Shown here one piece after another: positions 1 through 12,100 of a stretch of DNA of 64,000 nucleotides. Numbering within the stretch: position 1 is the first letter of the stretch; each line of letters starts with the position of its first letter. The position numbers and the translations under genes were made by a program. Source of the stretch: Clitoria ternatea (taxonomy: Eukaryota; Streptophyta; Magnoliopsida; Fabales; Fabaceae). The DNA lies in the NCBI GenBank assembly GCA_037962975.1, contig CM075674.1:34238501-34302500 (forward strand), given 5' to 3'. Below the pieces are notes generated by a model that worked only from the letters and a program-made list of their open reading frames with translations, had not been told where the DNA came from and ran no database searches.

Positions 1-164
1 GAACCGACTGGCAATTCAGTCAGTTTGCTTCTTCAAACCTTTCCCGAGCCCATTTCCATCAACTTCCAGTCGGAATCGACTGGCAATTCAGTCAGTTTGC
101 TTCTTCAAACAAGATCCGAGTCAATTTCAAGTCGTTTTCCTCAATTTTCAATCGGCTCCGAGGC

Positions 165-1215
165 TTTTTCACTCGTTTCCGATTGAATGTCTCACAGCAA
201 CCACAAACCGAGTAAAACCACTCGGAAAGAAGAATTCTCACTCGGCCTTCTATGGGGAATGCCTCATTCCACTCGGAATTGACTCCCAGTGTAGATGAAT
301 ACTGATTGGGAGGTTGATCCGAGCCGTTATCACTCAGATTTCACCATTCTAACTCGGAATTCCACTATCCTCACTCGGAATTCCACCATTTTCACTCGGA
401 TTTCCAACATTTTCACTCGGATTTCCATAGTTCTCCCTCGGAATTCTTCCATTCTCACTCGGATTCCCACCAGGTCCCCCTGTTAGACCGTGCTGACTTG
501 GATTCCACCACCCAAGTGGATCCAGGAATCCTGGGGGTGGCAGACAAGTGGCAAACAGGGGTGGAAGTGGGGAGAATTAAAAATTCCCACCCAGCCGTTG
601 TCCCCCACTTCACTCTGAGTGGAGGCCTGAGCTGGCATTCCACTCGGAAGTGGAAGCCTGAGCTGGCCTTCCACTCAAACCAGCCTATAAATAGGCAAGG
701 GGGAGGGCATTCAAGGAGGAGGCATTCAGAGAAAGGGAAAACTCTGCCCAAACAAACCTCTGTTCTCTTTCTCTCTCTCACGCCAAGTCTTCTCCCCCTC
801 TCATTTCACTCACCCCTCACCTTTCAAACTCTCTTTACCCCAACATCCTCTACACTCTCACTTAACAGCACTCCTTCCAGCTCCCTTTTCCCTCTCGGAC
901 TTCCAATTCTTGTCCCAATCGTTCTTCTCTGCTCAAATTTCACCCGGTAAGCCTCTTTCCACTCGGATTCTCACTGTTTCACTCGGTTTCCTTTATTTCC
1001 ACTCGGATTTTTACTATTTCACTCAGATTTTCACTGTTTCACTCGGATTTTTACTGTTTCACTCGGTTTTCCCTGTTTTCACTCGGATTTTTCATAGTTT
1101 CACTCGGTTTCCTTATTTTTTCGCTCGGTTTTCTTATTTTTTCACTCGGTTTTCTTATTCTTCATTCGTTTTTTTCATTTTTGCACTCGGTTTTCCTCTC
1201 CCGCTCAGTTTTTTT
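165..1215 (+). repeat. Dispersed CACTCGG-motif array inside the LTR
   Basis: The heptamer CACTCGG (with ACTCGG, CACTCAG and GCTCGG variants) recurs dozens of times, mostly every 20-35 bases, in two clusters near 165-480 and 950-1200. They are separated by a more GC-rich stretch with a 'cctataaatagg' TATA-like box at about 683-694. The position in an LTR upstream and downstream of a TATA-like element would suit a repeated enhancer or leader element, but that is inference. The same motif fills LTRs of other families further right in this window. Confidence 0.7.
680..700 (+). promoter_or_regulatory. Candidate LTR TATA box
   Basis: The sequence 'cctataaatagg' is a canonical plant TATA box within the LTR, about 1.4 kb before the LTR end. 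A pyrimidine-rich leader (ctctttctctctct) starts about 75 bases downstream. This is consistent with an LTR transcription start near 715-780, but only the motif is seen. Confidence 0.4.
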
Positions 1216-2126
1216 TATATATATATTCATTTTTCTTAATCAGTGTCGTACGGAAAATACTTCCGTCTACACAGTCTCTATAAGATCCGTGCACGTGCGA
1301 AGCACTTCGCCTTGTATGGATTCTTCACTGAAATGATGCCTATCAATACCTTCCTAATCTTTTCCTAAAAAAAAACATTTTTCAGAACTACGTAACCCTG
1401 ATTTCTTGATAATTCAAGAATACATAGGAGCAGGATTTCAATTCCTGTCGGGCCCATCTCTCTTATTCCTTTTTGCTGATTTATTCCCTTACTTTCATGT
1501 TTCTTTCATAAATGTTCTTTTTTTTTTGTTACTTCTGTGAAAATCAATTTAGACGTGACGTCTTGTTGATTTCCCCCTAGTTTTTTTTGTTCAAACCTCG
1601 CCACAATTTATAGGGAAGGGATACTTAGGACAAGACGTCCCGCTTATCTCTTTCCTATCCCTATCCTTTTTACTCAAGGATGTATAATTTAGGCGTGACG
1701 CCTTATTAGCATTCTCGTCCTTTCTCTGTCTCATATCGAAGTTGAGTTTAATTCGGATGAAACGTCCCATTGACCTCTCTTCGACATTCTATGTTTGTAG
1801 AGTTCCCTCACTCCATTCTGTCATTTTCAAAATAAAAAAAAGATACAACAATAAAAGGGAAGAAATAAAATATCTTTTGTAAGGCTATTTATGTTGCGCA
1901 TTTTCAATCTTGGTACTGTTTTTGGACAGGCGATGTAGGGTGCTAATACCTTCCCTACTCGTAACCGACTCCCGAACCTAAATCTCAATTTTTAACCAGT
2001 GCTTTACTGAACCTAGTTTTTTTCCAATGTTTTTCCTATGGATAAAAACGTTGGTGGCGACTCCCTGTTTCATTCCATACCATTCTCTCTCTCTCGCCGC
2101 GCCGTCGCGATTTAGGTTGCGACACC

Positions 2127-2426
2127 ATTCATACCGGCCTTTTGAAATAATTATATCCTTTTGATGGTCGTATTTCTCTTTTAAATTATTCCATAAAGCA
2201 AGAGGGTCTTTAACTGTTAAATACTCATTCTTTAAGCCCTCATGGATATGGTGACGTAAAAATATCATGGCTTTAGCTTTGTCTTGGCTAGATGCATTAT
2301 TTCCATTTTTAATTATATCTCAAAGACCTTTTGCATCTAAATGGATCTCAGCATCTAGTGTCCATGACAGATAATTTTTTCCATTAATGTCAAGAGTCAC
2401 GAACTCAAGGTTGGTAATATTCGACA
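2127..2426 (-). pseudogene. Copia gag N-terminus, interrupted
   Basis: The reading frame starts ATG-TCG-AAT (MSNITNLEFVTLDINGKNY) and continues through WTLDAEIHLDAKG and LWNNLKEKYDHQK to KGRYEW. This matches the N-terminal half of copia Gag proteins of the UBN2/retrotran_gag_2 type. A TGA stop (residues ...AKGL*DIIK) breaks the frame near 2320, and the Tat/Ogre LTR ends the homology at 2125, exactly where such proteins continue with an 'RLQDFK'-like segment. About 100 residues of a normally 300-residue or longer Gag remain. It is not functional. Confidence 0.75.
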
Positions 2427-2654
2427 TAGTTATTTCTATACATGAAATTACAAATAATAAGTTAGATAATATTTCAATAAAATAAATATATTAACTATAA
2501 TTATTGTTATAATGATAGTAATAACAATAGTTATAACAAGTCAATAATGATTGTGTTTTTTTTAAATAGATAGAGTAACTTATAAATTAACTTGTAAAAC
2601 TTCACATAATGATCCAATAATAAAAATTTAAAATTTTTATAAAATATCATTCAA

Positions 2655-2725
2655 ATACTAGTAGTCTAATGGTAAAATGATAACTTATCATATTATAAGT
2701 TTCAGGTTTGAATCCTTATTAATGC
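2655..2725 (+). other. Degenerate tRNA-like / pol III promoter-like segment
   Basis: An A-box-like TAGTCTAATGGTA (2662-2674) and a B-box-like GGTTTGAATCC (2705-2715) stand about 43 bases apart, as in tRNA genes or tRNA-derived SINE heads. No convincing acceptor stem pairs the two ends, so this is not a working tRNA. It may be a SINE head fragment or coincidence in AT-rich DNA. Confidence 0.3.
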
Positions 2726-2955
2726 ATATCTTAACTATTTTATATAATAAAATATATTATTAATTATAGATAACAATTATAAATTTAGAAATTAATCATA
2801 GTAGGTACAATATCTACATTTCAATTATTATGCAAATTATGCATGTATTGTTAACAGGAACGTAAGGCAATAAAAATTAACAATAACTTGTAAAATTATA
2901 TATATCATTTAAATATATATAATTTGTTTATTTATTCATTTTTATATATTGTTAT

Positions 2956-3630
2956 AGTTCTTCAGGAACTATCAATAAATGTTTTCAAGAATTCTGAATT
3001 CTTTAACAATTGATTAATTTAATAAAATAACAATGAATTATCAATCAATATATAATAATATAACAATTGAATCACTAGGAGCAGCAATTGCGCTATAATA
3101 ATATAACAATTGAAGCACTAGGAGCAGCAATTGTGCTAGTATAATATAATATATGTTATAGCAATCAGCAATTGTATATATGTGCCAGTGCGAGCAGGTA
3201 AGTGTCGAAGTAGTGTTACACGTGAAGCTATAAAATAAGAAGCAGTTTCACGCATAAGAATAGTAGGAAAATAGCCAATGTTCATGACTTAAATAAAGAA
3301 AGCAATAAAAATAATTCAACATTAGTGCAGCAACACTTGAAGTAAGAAATCTGAATTAGTGCAATCAGGTGCAATAGTATACTATACATGAAGCTACAGT
3401 GCGCATTAATATATATATTTTAAATTATTATATTGTCATAGTTCTTCAAGAACTATCAGTAGATATTGTAAATATTTCAAGAATTCTTCAAGAATTCTGA
3501 GTTATTTGATTATTTTTATACATCGTACATGGATGTTTATTAATAAGTTCTTCAGGAACTCTTTTTTAATGATATAAGTATAATCTTATACATCCTTCTG
3601 GGATGTTTAAATATAAGTTCTTCGGGAACT
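2956..3630. repeat. Repeated palindromes in the copia leader
   Basis: Near-identical palindromes of the form AGTTCTTCNNGAACT occur at 2956-2970, 3440-3454, 3546-3560 and 3616-3630. Related ones (AAGAATTCTTCAAGAATTCT near 3478-3497; ACATCCTTCTGGGATGT near 3588) are mixed in. A 43-bp direct duplication carrying 'cactaggagcagcaattg' spans 3052-3137. All lie between the LTR and gag of the minus-strand copia element, so they would form a chain of stem-loops in its 5' leader RNA. Confidence 0.6.
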
Positions 3631-3746
3631 TTTATAATATATACATAAATAATATAAATTAAAATTATAAATAATAATAATTATTAAATATTACCTTTCT
3701 TAGTCTTGACTAGCTCTCAGTTGGTCAGAACCTCATGCTGATAACG

Positions 3747-3917
3747 TGTTATAAAATAAATGAGAAATATAAAATGATAAAAGAAAGGAAATGAAGAAGA
3801 GAAATGCACCAAGAGAAAGAAATGTACTGAGCCAATTTGTGCCTCTCATAGTGAAGGAACTAAGTCCTTGTTATAGGCAACTCATGGACATCCATTAAGA
3901 TTATAATATTCATAACA
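3747..3917 (-). repeat. 5' LTR of the minus-strand copia fragment
   Basis: A 171-bp interval with terminal TGTTAT...ATAACA inverted ends. It lies directly next to the CGTTATCAGCATGAGG primer-binding-type site (3731-3746). No second copy lies in the window. It is bordered on the right by non-element DNA with an RNase H-like LINE remnant. Confidence 0.65.
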
Positions 3918-3949
3918 AAATTAACTTTTTTGGATACACGAACCTAAGC

Positions 3950-4450
3950 CTAATAAAACAAGCAAAAACTAACTTCCATTAGAGGAAGTATAATTATCAG
4001 AAAATAATAAGAGTGATATGAATGATGGAATATGAACCCAGATCTACTACAATCCTTTCCCTGCTTAGCAAAAATATTTGTGAGTTGGATAGCTTGGTGA
4101 GGAATGTGAACCCAAATAACATGGTCCATAGATCTCACAACACTATCCCTGTTTTGAGTAGTTACTCCCAACCCTTTTCTCCAACAGCTTCACTACTTCT
4201 GTACTATCAGATTCCACTACAATACTTCCAAGGTTATAATCTTTAATCCTTGAAAGATACCCCGTAGTTTTGTTCGGATGATTGAACTCTCATTTGAGCG
4301 TTTAGCATAGAATGTAATGTTAATCGCTATCATAGGCAACATCGCCATAACTCACTCTCTCAGAATCCAAGCTTAAGGCCTCATCAACGTTTAATTTAGT
4401 CTGGCTAACTCCAAAAACCCTCTATCTTTTTGTAATTGTTCTTGCCTGCA
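3950..4450 (-). pseudogene. RNase H-like (RVT_3) remnant, probably LINE 3' part
   Basis: Minus-strand conceptual translation gives VESDSTEVVKLLEKG and, in a neighbouring frame, HQAIQLTNIFAKQGKDC. These fit the 'xxESDSxxxVxLI' and 'NxxADxLAKxG' signatures of plant RVT_3 RNase H domains. Frames are broken by stops and frameshifts. With the zf-RVT remnant on the same strand at 7300-8030 in the expected order, this looks like the 3' end of one LINE split by later insertion. The domain call is moderate because no long frame survives. Confidence 0.5.
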
Positions 4451-4800
4451 AACATACAGTCAAGTTATTTCCCAATAGACCTATGACCCCACAAATTTCC
4501 TTGGGGTCAAAACCAAAGTTACATTTCCTTTTCTTCCACCTTAAGCATGCATGACTTAAGAGAGAAAGAAACAAAAGCTTGAGATCCTTTCATGGCAGTA
4601 AGCGGGGAGGCGTGATTGATGTCCAATTTCTCGTTGAAACCTGAAATTGATGGTACCATTGTGATTGGGGAAGTGAGGTGAACATATTGGTATGCCCAAT
4701 TTCATGTTTCATGTTCTCGCTCTCTAAATCGAAAACCCACCATGCATTGAGGTAGTTTAGGTTCTTTTGAATTTTGAAGAATTTGAGTTGTAAAGACATT
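4451..4800. other. Unassigned low-complexity spacer
   Basis: No reading frame, RNA gene or repeat boundary that I can defend is visible here. It may be more LINE tail or flanking DNA of the LTR-like block to its right. Confidence 0.3.
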
Positions 4801-7260
4801 GAATCAAGTTTTTAGAATTTGAATATGGCATCCAACAATAATGGGGCTTTGTTTTAGTGTCGTTAGGTGACAGACCGAGTACTGAAAGGATGTTAGGTGA
4901 AGCGAGATTTGAAACGAAGGTTAGAATTGACAAAGGTAAGCTTTGGAAGCCTTATGTATGTATTTGATATTGTTTTGGTGTAATGGATTTTAAAATTGAA
5001 GGTCAAAACATTAATTTGATTTGTAAATTCCTTAGTTATATATATTTGGTGAGTTTGACATTGCGGAAGGAACCTAAACGCTTGGAAGTGAGGTAAGGGG
5101 GTGTACTTGGTGTATGAATCAATAGAAATAATATTAATGGTAATTCCGACATGTAGGAGAAGGGTAAGATAGTTTAAGTTTATTAAATTCTATATAAATG
5201 TGTAGATATATATGACGTTAAGCATATTTAGTTAAATTATATTGATGAGTAATAAATTGATTGGTAATCTAAGTATGATTAAAGCTATGGAAAAGTGAAC
5301 ATGAAATGCTTAAATGACAATTTGAAATTTTAAATACATGGGTACATTAAGCGTTATGTTGTAAATTATGGAATTAGATGTTGATGTATCATGAGAATGA
5401 ATTTTAATTGATTGAGAACTGGTGACCTTGTTGATATAGGATCATGTGTTGAATTGTTGGTTGTTATTATTTGAGAAAGTGAAATGTGCTATGAATGAAA
5501 TATAAGAGATTAATATGCTTAAATGGCTTAAATATGGTCCTCGAGTGATGGTCGCAGTGTCGGGACAATGTATTATGAATTGAATAAATGATATTGAGGT
5601 ATATTTGATGTATGTGTTTATTGTGTGGTATGGACGATTGATTGGTATATTTTACTCCTCGTTTTGGCTTCAGTGGTCGAGCGTGGCCCAATTTAGCTAT
5701 CCAGAGGTCAGGTAGGACCCGGTGGTGAGCTAAGCAAGGTCAATAGACCAGGTAGGGTTCACGAATGGCCAGGTATGACCTCCGGCTAATGGTAGATCCA
5801 ATTTAGTAAATGGATACAAGAGAGTCCTATATGATATTGATTGAGAGTTAATGATGAAACTATTTGATTTAGTTATGTTATTTGATGAATTGAATGTTAT
5901 GTTGAGAGGCTGGATTACCAATAATGAAGTTGATGAATTAAATGATTTGAGTTATATTGAAAATTGAATGAGTATGAACCAATTGGGTGCATAATTGAAT
6001 AAGTAACTTAACCATGCTACATTTTTCCTATAAATTTTTATTATTTGTATTGATTTATATTGACTGTCACTCACCCTTACTGTTGTTTTAGTGCTGAAGA
6101 TAGGGACCCTATTGATACCGCGGATACCGGTACTAGATAAGATGATGAAGCAAAGCCAAAAGGACTTGAAATTTAGATGTATATATATGTTGTGTTTTGG
6201 GAATTTAATGTGATGATGTTGGTTGGTGTAAATATATGTATAGCTTGCATTTGTGATGTGGCTAGTTGATGAATATAATTATCTTGATATCTGTGAAGAG
6301 GTGAGATAGATGTTTGAGGCATCTCTTGATTACCTGATCGATGATTATGACTGAGTATGTTTGAAATGATTGATTTGATGTTATTGATGATGAATAAAGT
6401 AGTTGATGACCAGGAACTGTAGAATGACACTAAGTCATTTGATTGATATTGTGTGATTATGGGCAGATGATTGCGGTAGTAAAACTTATATGTGTGTATG
6501 TGTATAATATAAAGGAATGATATTGAGCCAATTATATGTGTGGATGCTAATGATGATATTATGAGTGTTGATAATACTTAGAGCGGAATACTAATGTAGT
6601 ATTGAATGACAGTGAATATGAGTCATATAGTGTGTGTGAGAGTGACAAGGTTTATTAGAGACTTGATAGAGGTAAATGCATAAGAATTGATGGATACCAT
6701 AAGTAGAAAACATGTTTTGCAATAGAAAAATGGCTAATTAAGTCAACTAGATAGGTGCTTTTGAGTTTCGGAGGGATTCAAAGTCCTCGAAAGGTATCAA
6801 TAGAAACCTAGATGTATTAAGAAGTTGTGTGTGCGAGGAGATTGTCAGTTGAATGACATTTGATGTGGTTTTGATAATGAAGTTGTCTGAAATGGAACCA
6901 ATTACATTTTTCTACATAACTCTGTCATCTAGAGGAATTTTTAAGCACGGACTAAGACAGCAGGTCCAAATAAGTTCTAGATAGTGCCTATAAAGTTTTG
7001 TAACATTCACATTTAAAATGGGGCAGTTAAGGGGTGCAAAAGTTGACCTAGAGGCCAAAGTCTGCATAATTATGCATTTCGGTCTACTGGTAATAGATAA
7101 TGTTATCGATTACCATAAAACAAATCCTAGCTCCCAGGTAATCAATTACAACTTTTCTGTGATCGATTACTAAAGCAAAATTAAAGGGTTTTGAGTGGTT
7201 GAGTCATGTATTTCTTAGATTCTTATTGTTTATTGCTAAAGACTTACCCAACGTGGAAAA
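4801..7260 (+). repeat. Diverged Tekay-like LTR block (borders uncertain)
   Basis: No coding capacity is seen. Around 5660-5800 the text 'cagtggtcgagcgtgg...aggtcaggtaggacccggtgg...ccaggtagggttcacgaatggcc' parallels, on the opposite strand, the 'gggtcctacttgacc...gaaccctgcttggttcacc' section at 52990-53130. The phrase 'cactcacccttactgttgtttt' near 6067 parallels one near 52660-52680. Both landmarks keep the same order, which suggests an old LTR of the same broad family. ATCGATTAC-type palindromes occur near 7105-7170. The LINE homology left and right suggests an insertion. Neither a clean end nor a target duplication was found. Confidence 0.4.
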
Positions 7261-7299
7261 TTTTTCTGATTTTATTAGACCCCAGGGTAAATTCTAAGA

Positions 7300-8030
7300 A
7301 TTTAGATGGGAACGTCAAAACCACTACCCAAAAAGGACACACCACAAGCATCTAAACACCTACGCATCATAACTAAGGCATCTGTGAACTTAATCTTCTA
7401 TGTCTGAAATTTGAAAAAAGTCCTTCCCGAAGCCTCATACCAGCTACTTCCAAACCGTAATAGCCTCCTTACAATCTCGCACCATGTGAAATATGCTTTC
7501 ATTAAGACAACCATAAAGGGGGTGGGTAGAATTCAATGAAACATGTCTTCTTGCAAGTAATTCATTCGTAAGGAGAGAGTTTGTTACTGAATGCCAAAGT
7601 AAAAACTTGATTCGATGAGCCTGTCCACTTCCACACTTTCTTAAAAATTAGCCCAAGCTTAGAGTTCTGATTGATGATGGCATCATATGCTGAGCTCATA
7701 GAAAACAAACCATGCTATTCTCTAAACCAAATATACTCGTCATTGTTCCCTGTATAGGAGGGTGCATGCTCATGATCTTATTAATTGCATTATCATTGAA
7801 AACTAACCTAAAGAGCTGCTCATTCCAGTTGCTCGAAGCGGTAGTCACGTCATTCACCTACAAGCTATCTAGTCCTATAATACCTAGCCATCGCATATGA
7901 TCCTGTAAGGGAGCATAATCTTGCACCCATTTAGAATCTAATAAGCTAATTTGAGAGCCATCTCCCACCCTCCATCCAACATTTTACACAACAATATTCC
8001 AAATGTAGGCCAAACCTCTCCAAAATTCAA
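7300..8030 (-). pseudogene. LINE reverse transcriptase C-terminal zf-RVT remnant
   Basis: Minus-strand translation gives HRIKFLLWHSVTNSLLTNELLARRHVSLNS (quoted here only by its parts HRIKFLLWH, NELLARRHV) followed by ESIFHMVRDCKEA. This is the characteristic order of the zf-RVT domain at the end of plant L1-type LINE ORF2 proteins ('WKFLLWR...LPTRDRLSRR...CxxCGxxxESxxHLFxxCxxA'). Several stops interrupt it. It is dead and probably belongs with the RNase H-like piece at 3950-4450. Confidence 0.65.
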
Positions 8031-9175
8031 ATGCATACTTTTAAAGTTTTAATTTCATTCTAAGACCATGCTTATACTTGATTAAAGCTTTACATAAATT
8101 TTAAAACATTTTGAGCTTTGACACTTCATTTCTTGAATTGTTTAGTGTTGCCTTATTGTCGGTCCATTTTTCTTCTATTTCTGACCTTTATAATTGATTT
8201 CTTTTAGAGCTTATTGACTTTTGTCATTGTCAAAACTTTATGTCTTCAATCTTCACTCTCCATGTAATGGTGTTTACTGTTTTTGGTGTAATGGCCACCA
8301 ATCGAGGATTTTGAGCTCAATTTAGGGATTAGTTTGAAGGAAAAAATTATCATAGCAAGGAACTAAATCAAGCGTTGCTAGGTGAAGAGGGCATTGGCCT
8401 TCCATGGTAGGTGGGTGAAATTAGTGGTTTGAGGAGAATGGACTAGTGAAATGTTTGATGTAGAAATAGAAAGATTTTTGTGGACAAAACTAATAACTTG
8501 CATTGCTTCTTCTCGGAAAAATTAATTTTTGTTGAAAAAAATTGATTTTCTAATCTTGGAATGTTAATCCATGGACCAATCATTAAACTAGATGGGTCAG
8601 GGCCAACAAATCGGTCTGTTTTACCATCTCTAAATAAGAGTAGAAATAAAATGTTTTAATAATTTTTAGAAAAGTTTAATACATTATCTAATTATTACAA
8701 TTTTTATGTGTGCACATAGTACCTTCTCTAGTGTCTAATATAAGTAAAAAAAAACCTTCTTCACATTTATTAATGTATTAATCAAACTCATTTAATTTTG
8801 TTAAATTTATTCAGAATCAACTTATTGTATTTAATGAAGATTAAAATTAGTAAAAAAGTAAAGATAAAAAATTGAAGAAGTAGTTGACAAAGGAGAATGA
8901 GGCACCAAACACATGAAACTTATAAATACAGCAAATTGTGTATTTATTTATAATTGTTGATAACAGTAGAAGAGCGCGGAAAAGTAAGGGAAAAAAGAAA
9001 TAGTCGTAGAAGAAGTAGTAGTAACAGCAAAACCCCCCTTCCAAACAAACTGGCACCGTGAGAGTGTGGGACCATTCTCCTCTTCCAACATTTACCGATT
9101 CCACCAACAACCACTCTGAAACAGAAGAAGAAAGAACAAGGGGTTTCAAATTCAATCTCGTCCTGTATATAGAAA
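8031..9175 (+). promoter_or_regulatory. Upstream region and probable 5' UTR of EXO70A1
   Basis: AT-rich spacer with no supported gene. The last 250 bases before the ATG are more GC-rich and purine-rich (runs of agaagaagtagtag, gaaacagaagaagaaagaa), as is usual for a plant 5' leader. A TATA-like 'cttataaatacag' lies at 8918-8930, and transcription might start some 30 bases after it. No start-site evidence is available, so the promoter position is inferred. Confidence 0.4.
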
Positions 9176-12100
9176 ATGATGGGGATTGCGGTGGGAGGTG
9201 GTGATCTGCTGAGTGAAAAAGCAGGGATGATGAGAGAGTCTCTGCAGAAGAGCCAGGGTATCACAGATAACGTCGTCACCATTCTCGGCTCCTTCGACCA
9301 CCGTCTCTCCGCCCTCGAAACCGCCATGCGTCCCACTCAGGTACGGTAACGTTTTCCTCTTTCATTTCCACTTCAATCTCTTACCATTATTGAAATTCTT
9401 TTCTTTCTTCCTCTTTCGCAGATTCGAACTCATTCTATCAGGAAAGCTCATGAGAACATCGACAAGACTCTTAAGGCCGCCGAGGTCGTTCTCGCTCACT
9501 TCGATCAGTACCGTCAGGTCCTTCCTCTCTCTCTCTCTCACTGTCTAACCTTTTCCTTTCGTCTTCAATACATATAAATTTGTAGTGTCTTTGCGTTTCT
9601 TGAAAATTCAGATTCAAGTCAATCCAAAAGAAGATTTGTTTTTTGGATAGACCAAAGTTAATTGTTAAGTTCTTAGTTTTTTTTGTTAGTGGACTTTCTC
9701 GTCTTTTAGTTTAGTTTCCTTTACCAGTAGACTAGCTTATCACTCCTGTCATACCAAAACAAAATGAAAGGGAACTATGCAGTTCACATGCATTTCTCCA
9801 TTAATAGGTATCTCTAGGACTTTCGACTTTCGAGATAACAGAGGAGTAGGCGGGGGAAAGAGGAAAAAACTTCATTATTCTAACGAATTATAAAACTTAA
9901 TTAAGAAACCTCTTTAAATTCTCAAATCCCCATGAATCACTCTAAAAGTTTCTTCTCTTATACATGAAATTCTCGTTTGCATTTGCATTTGCATAGCAGT
10001 CTGATGGAAAAACACCATCAGAGGAGACATGTAAAGTGAGAAAGTAAGAGACAAAGCCCAGACTGATACAGGTTTGAATTAAAGTATCTTATTTGTATAA
10101 TTAATTTTCAATCAACAGTGATTGGTAGCTCATTTTTTCACTTTACAAATCTCCTCATTTTAGAGGAGACAAAGCCCAGACTGATACAGGTTTCAAGAGC
10201 CATTATTAACTAAGTATTTGTTTTAGCACATAATTTGATGTGGTTCACTTGGTAATAAACTATAGGTACTTTGGTGTTTGGGTTAAACAGAGAGTATATT
10301 TCCTAGGAATAGGATACATTAAGACTATAGTAACTAGCCACTTAATTTTCAAACTCTAATCCTAATTTATCCAATGCTCACTGTGAAAGATATTTTATGT
10401 TTTCATTTTCTCATTCAATTTATTTTATATATTTATGTAATTGTTGTATGTACCTATACAAGGTTGGATCAATAAAAAACTGACTGAACCTGTCAAAAAG
10501 GATTTAGATCTAAAGACCTCCTTGAAGAATTGATTTTTTTAACTGAACACAGTGGTGTCTTTTGATCCATGTAGCTGACTCCATCTAGTGAGAAAAGGTT
10601 GTTGGTATATGTTTGTGGTGGATTTTACTCTACCCTTGATTCACACGTTAAAATCTAGGGATGTGAATCTGAGTCCTCTTCAGGCTCTTAGTTGACAGGC
10701 TTATGGTGTCTTAAACAAAGAGAAGACATAAATTAAAATAGAAAATAAAAGTGGATTTGAAGAGTATTCAGACAGTACATAAAATAACAACTATGATGCA
10801 GAACCAATTATATGTATTGCTGAAAAAAATCATCCAATTGATACAACTTAGGACTGCAAATAAAAGATACCTGAAATTACTGCAGAGCCATTGCAGGACT
10901 AGGTGTCTGAGTTACATAAATTGCAAGGAACGTAAACAAAATGCTGGAAATGTAAAGAAAACGCTGCTGAATTTGTTCCCCTTCCAATTGGGCTCAAGCT
11001 TCCTATTTATAGTGTCTTCTCCCAACAACTGTTTTTTTAACAGCAGTTCGTTTGACTCCCCATTAACTGAGCAGTTGGCCATGTTTTTGTGAGCAGTTAG
11101 CCATGTCTTTGTAGCATGCAATGCCAAATGTCCTCTCGCTGGTTCAATTGTTTGCCAGGTATCCACATCGTGGGTTAATTTTGAAAACTGGTTGATTTAA
11201 TTAATCAACAATTCAGTCACGCACTCAACTTCCCACATGGGGTCTGCTCTATGCGTAACCCACGGGGGCACTATGGGCACTCTTAGATGGTGGATCAACA
11301 AGGTTACAAGCTTTGGCTATGTGTCCTTACACAGACACTTATCTTGGATGTCTGTTTGAATCTCCCTCCACGTTCTCTCAACAACGTACATCAACCTGCT
11401 TAGATGAATCAGACGCTTGTCTGAATATTCAACCCCCATTTGAGTGTTTGCGCATCTTCAGACAGATTCTTAGAAGACTAGGCATCTGAAACATTTCTAG
11501 CCTTTAGACGGGTCCACTAAAATACTAAGTGTCTGACCTTCCAAACAACTCCATAGGAGGTTACTTGTTCGAACACTTCAGACAGCTTCCTTGGAGGTTA
11601 CTCGTCTGAAACATTTCTGGCCTTCAGACTGTTCCCCTAAAATACTGAGTGTCTGACCCTTTAGACAACTCCATGGGAGGTTACTCGTCCGAACACTTCA
11701 GACAGCTTCCTAGGAGGTTACTTGTTTGAAACATTTCTGGCCTTCAGACAGTTCCCCTAAAATACTGATGTCTGACCCTTCAGGTAAATCCATGGGAGGT
11801 TACTTGTCTGAACACTTTAGAAAGCTTCCTAGGAGGTTACTTGTTTGAAACATTTCTGACCCTCAGACAGTTCCCCTAAAATACTGAGTGTTTGACCTTT
11901 CAGACAACTCCATGGGAGGTTACTTGTCTGAACCATCAGACAGCCATCCTCAGAAACTCCTCCCTTCTCTTGCTTCCTGCACTTACTTGTGTCTGGACCT
12001 CAGAGCTACCTGTCTGACCTCTTGATCATACATGTGGGATCTTTGTTCTTTTCTTGATTTTCTCAACCAAAGCTTTTGATTAGTTGTGAAGCACCTTAAT

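Larger units (their letters stand above)
1..2124 (+). mobile_element. Right end of a large Tat/Ogre-like Ty3 LTR (partial)
   Basis: The block ends in GTTGCGACA at 2124. It is preceded by the phrase 'ggtgctaataccttccct...cgactcccgaacc' and by 'gttggtggcgactcc' near 2050, a combination I associate with Tat/Ogre-lineage LTRs of legumes. After 2124 no primer-binding site follows; the sequence goes straight into an antisense copia gag reading frame, so this should be the 3' LTR or a solo LTR. The left end lies outside the window, so length and target duplication cannot be judged. The first 110 bases hold a direct duplication (about 71-bp period) beginning 'gactggcaattcagtcag'. GACGTC-type palindromes recur near 1553, 1635 and 1690. 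The lineage name is from memory of the family, not a search. Confidence 0.6.
2125..3917 (-). mobile_element. Ty1-copia element fragment, 5' part, minus strand
   Basis: Read on the minus strand this begins with a 171-bp LTR (3917 to 3747, TGTTATGAATA...TTTTATAACA). A CGTTATCAGCATGAGG primer-binding-type motif follows at 3746-3731, then a long untranslated leader with hairpins, then a gag start at about 2426. The Tat/Ogre LTR truncates gag at 2125. The rest of the element must lie left of the window or be lost. The CGTTATCAGCA motif after the LTR is a recurrent signature of some plant copia lineages. Confidence 0.7.

Noticed and set aside
498..950. 150-codon plus-strand frame in the left LTR
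   Set aside because: Low-complexity, Ser/Thr/Leu-rich, overlaps the TATA-like box and leader of the LTR, with an overlapping minus-strand frame of similar length; no domain.
2655..2725. A functional tRNA gene
   Set aside because: Box-like motifs only; no acceptor stem or clear cloverleaf.
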